From contig JAAZAI010000005.1 in the NCBI GenBank assembly GCA_012514445.1, forward strand, positions 1-11,873: 11,873 nucleotides of DNA, read 5' to 3'. The notes under the pieces are model-generated. The model did not search any database. It saw only the letters and a list, made by a program, of their open reading frames with translations, and was not told the origin of the DNA. Below are positions 7,452-11,873 of this stretch, in pieces; the first letter of the stretch is position 1; the number at the start of each line of letters is the position of its first letter. The translations under genes and the position numbers were made by a program. This DNA comes from Lentisphaerota bacterium. GTDB lineage: Bacteria > Verrucomicrobiota > Kiritimatiellia > RFP12 > UBA3636.

Positions 7452-7598
7452 AGGCTTTCAGGCAGCGTCTCCACGATCGCGCGGATTTCGTCTCGAAATT
7501 TAAGGGACAGACCCGAATGGCGCTAGGCTTTCAGGCAGCGTCTCCACGATCGCGCGGATTTCGTCTCGAAATTTAAGGGACAGACCCGAATGGCGCTA
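7452..7598 (+). repeat. Perfect 73-bp tandem duplication
   Basis: Two identical 73-bp copies abut: 7452-7524 and 7525-7597, with one further matching base. Each unit contains the short palindrome-like GGGACAGACCC followed by GAATGGCGCT. On the minus strand a unit can be read as EIRAIVETLPESLAPFGSVP followed by TAA, so it may derive from the 3' end of a lost gene. Zero divergence suggests a recent event, or an assembly artefact. Confidence 0.95.
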
Positions 7599-7695
7599 AC
7601 TTAAGCCTGAATCGGCGAATTTCGTCGCTGCGCCAGCACGTCATGTATGTGGGTGCGTGGGAGTCTGGATGGTCGCGCAGAATCCTGAAGTCCGA

Positions 7696-7830
7696 GCGGC
7701 GGCGAAGTACCAACCCGGCTACGACGGGTTGCCCGAAAGCGGCAAGAAATCGCCGCCGTGCATGGCCGAGTGCGCGAATGGCTGTGCCATTCGATCGGGC
7801 GACGCGTCGTAGCCGCGTCGGTACTGCCGA
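7696..7830. other. Nested inverted-repeat block, candidate structured RNA or palindromic element
   Basis: CGGCGGCGA (7697-7705) pairs with TCGCCGCCG (7750-7758) and encloses a hairpin CAACCCG-GCTACGA-CGGGTTG (7711-7731). A second hairpin, CGAATGGC-TGT-GCCATTCG, is at 7775-7793. CGTCGTAGCCG (7805-7815) is an 11-nt perfect complement of 7716-7726, so it can pair with the loop of the first hairpin as a pseudoknot or replace that stem. A small TCGG/CCGA hairpin (7818-7830) ends the block. I match it to no known RNA family. A REP/REPIN-like element is the main alternative. Confidence 0.5.
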
Positions 7831-7853
7831 GGCGAATGCGCGGGGCGTGTTCC

Positions 7854-7934
7854 TACTCGTACTCGTACACATGCTCCTACACGCCAATCCGGGATTCAAG
7901 ACAAGATTCGAGTGTAAGGGTAGGTGTAAGAGTA
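7854..7934. repeat. Degenerate TACNCN hexamer array in inverted orientation
   Basis: Five hexamers based on TACTCG/TACACN run over 7854-7883. Their complements (AGTGTA, AGGGTA, GGTGTA, AGAGTA) occupy 7911-7934. The arms can pair at about 18 of 24 positions around a 27-nt loop. CGTACACATGCTC within the left arm also occurs at 2979-2991 beside another hexamer array. Confidence 0.65.
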
Positions 7935-8006
7935 CGGCAGACGCGGAACTCCACCACCCACACACTTCCACGCCCACACACGCTTTCTGCCTGCCCCCGG
8001 CGGCCG

Positions 8007-8027
8007 ATTGCCGGGTCGGGAGGCAAT
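8007..8027. promoter_or_regulatory. Possible activator-binding dyad upstream of the sigma-54 promoter
   Basis: ATTGCC (8007-8012) and GGCAAT (8022-8027) form a dyad with a 9-bp spacer, roughly 64-84 bp before the predicted pilM transcription start. Sigma-54 promoters need an upstream enhancer-binding activator such as PilR. This site is a candidate only and its arms are short. Confidence 0.25.
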
Positions 8028-8064
8028 TATCATCTGAACTTACCTTCGCATTTCGGCTGTAAAG

Positions 8065-8080
8065 TGGCACGTATTTTGCT
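8065..8080 (+). promoter_or_regulatory. Sigma-54 (RpoN) -24/-12 promoter of the pil operon
   Basis: TGGCACG (8065-8071), a 4-nt spacer and TTGCT (8076-8080) match the RpoN consensus TGGCACG-N4-TTGCW at every defined base, with exactly 10 nt between the invariant GG and GC. Transcription would start near 8091, about 28 nt before the pilM ATG. It points directly at the pil operon, and pilus genes are well-known RpoN targets elsewhere. Confidence 0.8.
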
Positions 8081-8118
8081 AACAATTCAAGCTAAATTCT
8101 CCAATATCACACCCAGAC

Positions 8119-9135
8119 ATGAACGAAGCCAAGGACAAAGAGAAAGACAAGCCAAGGCCGGGTTTGAAACCGGTAGCTGACATGGTCGGCATTGAGCTGG
8201 GCTCCGGAAATCGCGGCGGGACGCCAGTTGTCAGGATCCGGCGCGGCGCGGGAGGCGCCTTCGAGCTGGCGGCGGCGGCGATGCTACCGCTGGACTCGAC
8301 TCTGCCCGCAGTCGGCGCGATGGCGTCCAAGAGCGGCGGGTGGGTGCTTCCAAAGGCCTTTCAAGCCCCTTCCGCTGCCTTCGCCGTCACCTCTGACGAT
8401 GCGCTGCTACGTCAAGCCTCCGGTGTCGACGAGGCGATGGCGGACAAGGAGAAGGCGCGGTTCCGGACGCAGCTCCATGCCGAGGACGGGGATTCGCTGC
8501 CCTTCGTGGCCGCCGTTCCGGATGCCGTGGCGTCCTGGGCCGCTCATCTGCTTCCTGAGGGGCGGCGGCCGACTGCGGTATCCATCCAAGTCGCCGACAT
8601 GGCCAGGCTCAACGCCTTCGCCGTGTCGCCCTCCTTTGCCGACACGAACGGCACGGCGCTGCTCCTCATCGCCGGAGCTTCATCGACCGCGCTGGCGATC
8701 TTCAACGAATTCGCGCCAGTCCTTTATCGCAAGCATTCGATCGGCAGCCGGGACGTGCTGGAGGCCGTGTGCCGCAAAATGAACCTCGACGAAGCCACGG
8801 CCCGCGATATTCTCAACGACACGCTCATCGATCCCACGGCCGTGATCGAGCCGGTGCTGGGGCCGCTGTTCCGCCAGGCCGAGATGTCCGCCGACTACGC
8901 CGTGCGCATGAAAGGCTGCTTCATCGACCGCTTCTTCCTGTGCGGGCTTGAAACGGGCGTCCGCTACTGGGCAGACGTCTTCAAACAGCGGACCGGCGCG
9001 GAGATCGTCCCCTGCAACCCCGCGCAGGAGATGGCGCGGACCGCTGGCGCAGTCCTCCCCGCGGACTTCGAGAACCTCGCGGGGGCGTTCGTCCCTGCGA
9101 TCGGCGCCGCCGTAGCCGCCATGGAGGGAGCATGA
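8119..9135 (+). CDS. pilM: Type IV pilus assembly protein PilM (actin-like, degenerate nucleotide motifs)
   Basis: PilM is a cytoplasmic actin-fold protein that binds the PilN N-terminus and connects the pilus motor with the PilN/O/P/Q alignment complex. Length (338 residues), position before pilN and layout fit. VGIELGSG (23-30) corresponds to the phosphate-1 loop, LLLIAGASSTALAIF (181-195) to phosphate-2, and FFLCGLETGVRYWADVF (272-288) to the adenosine motif. All three deviate from typical versions: Glu for Asp in the first, Ala for Asp in the second, and GL for GG in the third. The first 21 residues are highly charged and unlike the usual start. ATG 8182, directly before VGIEL, is an alternative start. 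Neither ATG has a clear Shine-Dalgarno. The stop overlaps the pilN start (ATGA). Confidence 0.8.
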   Translation: MNEAKDKEKDKPRPGLKPVADMVGIELGSGNRGGTPVVRIRRGAGGAFELAAAAMLPLDSTLPAVGAMASKSGGWVLPKAFQAPSAAFAVTSDDALLRQASGVDEAMADKEKARFRTQLHAEDGDSLPFVAAVPDAVASWAAHLLPEGRRPTAVSIQVADMARLNAFAVSPSFADTNGTALLLIAGASSTALAIFNEFAPVLYRKHSIGSRDVLEAVCRKMNLDEATARDILNDTLIDPTAVIEPVLGPLFRQAEMSADYAVRMKGCFIDRFFLCGLETGVRYWADVFKQRTGAEIVPCNPAQEMARTAGAVLPADFENLAGAFVPAIGAAVAAMEGA

Positions 9136-9809
9136 GCCGCACCATCCACATCAACCTCCTCCGCGACGACGAACGAGTCAGCAGCAACCCCGTTCGCATG
9201 CGCGTCATGGCGCCGATCCTCTGCGGCTTCGCCCTGGTCGCACTGCTGGTCTGGTGGCATATCGTCGCCGCGGCGAACGCCGCCCGGCAACGCGAAGAGG
9301 CCGCCATCGCCGCTACAACCGACGACCTCAAGCCCGCCATCGCGGCATTCGACGCGCTGGTCTTGCGCGTCAACGCCGCCCGCGCCGAGATCGACCAGAT
9401 CGGGCGCTACCGCAACGGCCGCGTCGTCTTCGGCGACATGCTCGCGAAACTGCCCGACGTCGTCCCCGCCTCGGTCCAGTTCACGTCTGTCACGATCCCG
9501 CCTCCCTACCGCCCGCCGGCGAAGAAGGAGGACAAGCCCCCGGTCCGGTCCGCGACGAAGACCGGCGCGTCGGCCACCGCCGTCAAGCCGGCCGGACCCG
9601 CCCCCGAAAAAGTCTTCATCAACTTCGCCGGCCTCGTCGATTCCGCCGAAACGGCGGCCCGGCTCAAGGCGGCGATGGCGGGGCCGGCCTTCGCCGGGCT
9701 CGTGAAATCCGCCGAAATCCCGGGCGGCGCGTTCAAGATGAGTTCCGACGGCTCGGGCCAGTTCCTCTTCGAGATCAGCTGCGAATGCACGGAAAGGAGC
9801 TTCAAATGA
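9132..9809 (+). CDS. pilN: Type IV pilus inner-membrane protein PilN
   Basis: PilN is a bitopic inner-membrane protein. Its cytoplasmic tail docks on PilM and its periplasmic part pairs with PilO. The 225-residue product starts MSRTIHINLLRDDE, and INLL (7-10) is the conserved PilM-binding motif. One membrane helix spans about 27-47 (MAPILCGFALVALLVWWHIVA), followed by a helical coiled-coil-like segment (48-95) and a periplasmic domain. A Pro/Lys/Ala-rich linker (about 122-159, with PPYRPPAKKEDKPP) seems to be an insertion relative to compact PilN proteins. Both ends overlap neighbours by ATGA, as expected for translational coupling. The call rests on INLL, topology and gene order; overall similarity to model PilN proteins is low. 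Confidence 0.82.
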   Translation: MSRTIHINLLRDDERVSSNPVRMRVMAPILCGFALVALLVWWHIVAAANAARQREEAAIAATTDDLKPAIAAFDALVLRVNAARAEIDQIGRYRNGRVVFGDMLAKLPDVVPASVQFTSVTIPPPYRPPAKKEDKPPVRSATKTGASATAVKPAGPAPEKVFINFAGLVDSAETAARLKAAMAGPAFAGLVKSAEIPGGAFKMSSDGSGQFLFEISCECTERSFK

Positions 9810-10444
9810 GCCCCGCCGCAAAACTGTCGAGCTGGCAGGAGCTGAATCCCGCGACGCGACGCGCCGTAATGACGTCGATCGCGCTGCTGGCGCTTGCTCT
9901 GGGCTCCATCTTCTTGCTGCTTCTGCCCGCGAAACGAGAGAGCCGCAGGCTTGCCACGGCGGTTGCCGCCGCCGCGGACGACCTTGACGCCCAGCGAGCG
10001 AAGATCAAGCAGACGGCCCCGCGGCGACAGGAGGCCGAGGCGCTCGAGGCGGAACTCGACGCGCTCCGCCAGGGCGGCGTCCTCGAGCCGCTTCTCGGGT
10101 CGTACGAGATGCGCGGGATGTCGTTGCTGCAGCCCATCGCCGAAAGCAACGGCGTGGCCCTCGTCGGCGGCAGCGTGCGGCGTCTTCCGCAGTTGCCCCT
10201 CGGCGGGGGTTCACCAGCCCAGGGACGGCTCTACGCCCGCCAGCCGTTGGAGTTCACGGCCTCCGGCGCCTACCCCAGGCTTGCCGCGTTCATCCGCGAC
10301 GTCGAACGTGCACATCCAATGGCGACCGTGTCTTCGTTGCGCATCGTGGCGCAGGCGCGCGATCCCGAAGTTCAGGAAATGACGGTCGGCATCGAGTGGC
10401 CGGTGGTCGCGCCGCCGCCGGCTCCCGAGAAGAAGGGTAAATAG
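9806..10444 (+). CDS. pilO: Type IV pilus inner-membrane protein PilO
   Basis: PilO pairs with PilN in the inner membrane and contacts PilP in the periplasm. The 212-residue protein has a short cytoplasmic tail (MSPAAKLSSWQELNPATRRA), one membrane helix (about 21-41) and a coiled-coil stretch rich in Ala/Glu/Arg (43-90). Its ferredoxin-like domain contains LEFTASGAYPRLAAFIRDVE (148-167), which resembles the PilO pattern of a beta strand, G-x-Y, then a helix. I chose ATG 9806 because it overlaps the pilN stop (ATGA) and has AGGAG (9795-9799) 6 nt upstream. An open extension further upstream in the same frame is only a shadow of pilN. The tail ends PPPAPEKKGK. Confidence 0.82.
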   Translation: MSPAAKLSSWQELNPATRRAVMTSIALLALALGSIFLLLLPAKRESRRLATAVAAAADDLDAQRAKIKQTAPRRQEAEALEAELDALRQGGVLEPLLGSYEMRGMSLLQPIAESNGVALVGGSVRRLPQLPLGGGSPAQGRLYARQPLEFTASGAYPRLAAFIRDVERAHPMATVSSLRIVAQARDPEVQEMTVGIEWPVVAPPPAPEKKGK

Positions 10445-10447
10445 ACC

Positions 10448-11167
10448 ATGGGCATGAAGCCATCCACTATCGGGACGCCGAGCGACCGGGATCAGGAGCC
10501 TGGGTTCAGGGGTCAGGGTTCAGGCGCCAGGGGTCAGGGGCCAGGGTTCGGGCTTGCGGCAAATACGACAACCCTCGCGACAAAGATTGCGACAAAGCGT
10601 TTCCTCAGCCCCAATTTCAAATTTCAAATTTCAAGTTTCACATCGACAAAGCTCGCGACAAAGTTTACGACAAAGAATTCCCAGGGGCCAAATTTCAAAT
10701 TTCAAATTTCAAATTTCAAGCCGGCGCCAGCCGCGCTGGCGCTGCTGTTGCTCTGCAACAGCGCCAGCGCAGATGCCGCGCCGGCGCGGCGCAATCCCTT
10801 CTGGCCCGTCGGCTACGCGCCGAAGGCCGCCGCCACCCAGGAAGTCGAGGCGGTCGCGGCGCCGGTGCTCTCGGACGAGGAGCTATGGCTCCAGACACCG
10901 GTCGGCGCCGAGGAATGGGAGGCGGCCCTTGCGGCGCTCCCGAAGCCGGGCGGGCTGTTCATCGGCCTGCATCCCGAAACGCGGGAGAAGGTAGACAAGA
11001 TGGTGCTGATGGGGCGGACTTTCGTCCCCGGGCAGGAATTCACGACCACGAACAATGCGGTTGCGTTCACGTGGAAGGTGGACTATATTTCATTCAATGA
11101 AAAGGCCTATCGGCTTTCACGAGTTTTGGCGGAGCGTATCCCCGGCGGGCGCGCCGGACGAAAATGA
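10448..11167 (+). CDS. PilP-like periplasmic protein with translated repeat block before its signal peptide
   Basis: PilP links PilN/PilO to the PilQ secretin in the periplasm. The 239-residue product begins 3 bp after pilO. Residues 93-110 (APAALALLLLCNSASADA) look like a signal-peptide core, with Cys103 a poor lipobox match. RRNPFWPVGY (114-123) resembles the RRDPF motif of PilP, and a compact beta-rich C-terminus follows (NAVAFTWKVDYIS, AYRLSRV). The oddity is residues 14-91, almost entirely translated short repeats, including NFKFQIS twice and ATK/TTK units. They push the hydrophobic core about 90 residues from the start. No ATG, GTG or TTG lies in frame between codon 3 and the core. Removing 10488-10718 (231 bp) keeps the frame and restores an ordinary short signal peptide. 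The PilP identity rests mainly on position and the C-terminal region. Confidence 0.68.
   Translation: MGMKPSTIGTPSDRDQEPGFRGQGSGARGQGPGFGLAANTTTLATKIATKRFLSPNFKFQISSFTSTKLATKFTTKNSQGPNFKFQISNFKPAPAALALLLLCNSASADAAPARRNPFWPVGYAPKAAATQEVEAVAAPVLSDEELWLQTPVGAEEWEAALAALPKPGGLFIGLHPETREKVDKMVLMGRTFVPGQEFTTTNNAVAFTWKVDYISFNEKAYRLSRVLAERIPGGRAGRK
10488..10550 (+). repeat. Nine degenerate GGGTTCA heptamers inside the pilP-like gene
   Basis: Heptamers run without gaps from 10488: GGGATCA, GGAGCCT, GGGTTCA, GGGGTCA, GGGTTCA, GGCGCCA, GGGGTCA, GGGGCCA, GGGTTCG. Nine units make 63 bp, or 21 codons, read as a Gly/Arg/Gln-rich peptide. The complement of GGGTTCA is TGAACCC, the heptamer found at 3053-3066. 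Confidence 0.88.
10566..10675 (+). repeat. 12-bp-period CGACAAAG repeats inside the pilP-like gene (two blocks)
   Basis: CGACAAAG starts at 10578 and 10590, preceded by the variant CGACAACC at 10566. A second block starts at 10644, 10656 and 10668. The period is exactly 12 bp in both, so each unit encodes four residues (LATK, IATK, STKL, ATKF, TTKN). An AATTTCA array lies between the blocks (10613-10640). The octamer also recurs at 2871-2904 and 3032-3047. Confidence 0.9.
10613..10640 (+). repeat. AATTTCA heptamer array 1 (four units)
   Basis: Three AATTTCA units and one AGTTTCA run from 10613 to 10640. Three heptamers equal seven codons, read as NFKFQIS. The array is strikingly AT-rich within a GC-rich gene. 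Confidence 0.92.
10691..10718 (+). repeat. AATTTCA heptamer array 2 (four perfect units)
   Basis: Four identical AATTTCA units run from 10691 to 10718, directly before the signal-peptide core. They are read in the same frame as array 1 and again give NFKFQIS. A one-unit gain or loss would shift the frame by one base. Confidence 0.93.
10724..10770 (+). repeat. Overlapping, mutually exclusive hairpins in the pilP-like signal-peptide codons
   Basis: GCGCCAGC (10724-10731) pairs with GCTGGCGC (10735-10742). The same central segment can instead pair downstream: GCGCTGGCG (10733-10741) with CGCCAGCGC (10762-10770), continued by CTGTTGC (10745-10751) with GCAACAG (10755-10761). The second form gives 16 base pairs with one 3-nt bulge and a 3-nt loop. 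Confidence 0.55.
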
Positions 11168-11225
11168 TCCGCAATGCAGATGTGCTGATTCAATGTTCGA
11201 CAAAACACAAACAAGGGACAATGCC

Positions 11226-11873
11226 ATGATGAAGAGAATTCCGTTCGTTTTCGCCGCCGCGCTGCTGATGGCCGCGCTGCTGTATCAGCCCATTGCCGCC
11301 GCGCAAGGCGGAATCGACAACGTCGACGCATCGATCGACGCGATTCTCAACAGCCCGGCCCCTGCGGTCGAACCGGCCTCGGCCCCGAGCCCCGCCATCG
11401 CCGCCGCCGTCGAACCCGCGGCGGAGACGCAGGTCGTGGAGGAGGTCGTGGAGGAGGTCACAGAGGAGGTTGTCGCCGAAGCGCCGGTCGCCGTTGTCGT
11501 CGAAGCGCCGGCATCGACCGAGCCCCCCCCTGCAGAGCCTGAAGCATCGCCCGAGGTCTCCGCGGCAGCGCCCCCGACCGCCACGGTGGCGGTCGAGTCC
11601 GAGCCGGCATCCGCCATTAACGAGAACGGCGAAGTCCTGGTTTCGATGGAATTCGACGAGGCGCCGCTCCCGGACGTCATCCGCGCGTTCCGCGAGGCCT
11701 CGGGCGCCACGATCATCTCGCGCTGGACGAACGCCGCGCCGCAGCTCGTGAGCCTGCGCCTGGAGAACAAGCCATGGAAACAGGGGCTGATCTCGATCCT
11801 CGCGCCCTACGGTCTGCAGCTCGTGGAGGAGCAGCGCGGCTCCGGCGTCTACGTCGTCTCCGAGAAGAGCACC
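11226..11873 (+). CDS. pilQ: Type IV pilus secretin PilQ, N-terminal part (cut by window edge)
   Basis: PilQ forms the outer-membrane ring through which the pilus passes. The 216 visible residues start with a classic signal peptide (MMKRIPFVFAAALLMAALLY, cleavage probably after QPIAAA). About 100 residues rich in Pro, Ala, Glu and Val follow, including VVEEVVEEVTEEVV (70-83), probably disordered. Residues 137-213 form a secretin N0/STN domain: VLVSMEFDEAPLPDVIRAF, a Gly-containing helix end, LVSLRLENKPWKQGL and ILAPYGLQLVEE. The gate and pore domains lie beyond the window. AAGGGA (11213-11218) lies 7 nt before ATG 11226; ATG 11229 is a near-equivalent start. The gene follows the pilP-like gene by 58 bp, as in pilMNOPQ operons. 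A GspD-type secretin is possible in isolation but unlikely here. Confidence 0.85.
   Translation, partial: MMKRIPFVFAAALLMAALLYQPIAAAQGGIDNVDASIDAILNSPAPAVEPASAPSPAIAAAVEPAAETQVVEEVVEEVTEEVVAEAPVAVVVEAPASTEPPPAEPEASPEVSAAAPPTATVAVESEPASAINENGEVLVSMEFDEAPLPDVIRAFREASGATIISRWTNAAPQLVSLRLENKPWKQGLISILAPYGLQLVEEQRGSGVYVVSEKST

Larger units (their letters stand above)
7599..8064. other. Rest of the non-coding region between the divergent groups
   Basis: I see no credible gene here. The open frames present on both strands have no recognisable domain, no good ribosome binding site, and odd composition from the repeats they cross. The stretch holds nested inverted repeats (7696-7830), a hexamer inverted repeat (7854-7934), a CA-rich tract (about 7950-7980) and a possible operator dyad (8007-8027). 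It may be the scar of a palindromic mobile element or carry a structured RNA. Confidence 0.5.

Noticed and set aside
4258..7503. Very long plus-strand open frame (over 1000 codons)
   Set aside because: It runs antisense to the U32 gene end, the 254-residue gene and hppA. Its His/Arg/Asp/Glu-rich product is a shadow of those frames.
7573..8085. Minus-strand frame of 170 codons in the intergenic region
   Set aside because: It crosses the hexamer array, the nested hairpins and part of the 73-bp repeat, lacks a ribosome binding site and shows no recognisable domain.
7758..8180. Plus-strand frame of 140 codons before pilM
   Set aside because: Its SYSYSYT stretch comes from the hexamer array, it runs through the sigma-54 promoter and into pilM, and nothing supports translation.
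10488..10718. CRISPR array
   Set aside because: The units are 7 and 12 bp with no spacer-sized unique segments, and no cas genes are present.

Overview
The window is GC-rich throughout, apart from a few AT-rich repeat blocks. It reads as an ordinary bacterial chromosome segment with two gene groups facing away from each other across an intergenic region of about 850 bp. No rRNA, tRNA, CRISPR array, phage gene or complete insertion sequence is visible. The gene mix (MutS, GH88-like glycosidase, U32 peptidase, membrane pyrophosphatase, PilMNOPQ-type pilus genes) plus dispersed short tandem repeats would suit a PVC-group bacterium such as Kiritimatiellota, Lentisphaerota or Verrucomicrobiota. 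That placement is an impression, not a demonstrated assignment.

Left group, all minus strand, read from 7263 down to 1: hppA (K+-independent-type H+-pumping pyrophosphatase), an unrecognised 254-residue protein, a U32 peptidase of the TrhP/YegQ type, a GH88-like unsaturated glucuronyl hydrolase, and the first 460 codons of mutS. The first three are closely spaced (51 and 34 bp) and may be one transcript. A 225-bp gap filled with short repeats separates the U32 gene from the GH88-like gene. mutS has its own plausible sigma-70 promoter.

Middle, 7264-8118: no convincing gene. It holds a predicted hppA promoter and leader hairpin, a perfect 73-bp tandem duplication, a 135-nt block of nested inverted repeats with a possible pseudoknot, a degenerate hexamer inverted repeat, and a near-perfect sigma-54 (-24/-12) promoter pointing at the right-hand group.

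Right group, plus strand, 8119-11873: a type IV pilus alignment-complex operon, pilM-pilN-pilO-pilP-like-pilQ, with ATGA overlaps at pilM/N and pilN/O and the secretin gene cut by the window edge. The gene products would link the cytoplasmic PilM through inner-membrane PilN/PilO and periplasmic PilP to the outer-membrane PilQ ring.

The most unusual signal is inside the pilP-like gene. About 231 bp of heptamer and 12-bp tandem repeats (10488-10718) are read in frame between the start codon and the signal-peptide core. The heptamers are not multiples of three, so gain or loss of a unit would shift the frame: a candidate on/off switch for piliation. Related repeats occur upstream of the GH88-like gene and just after the U32 stop codon.
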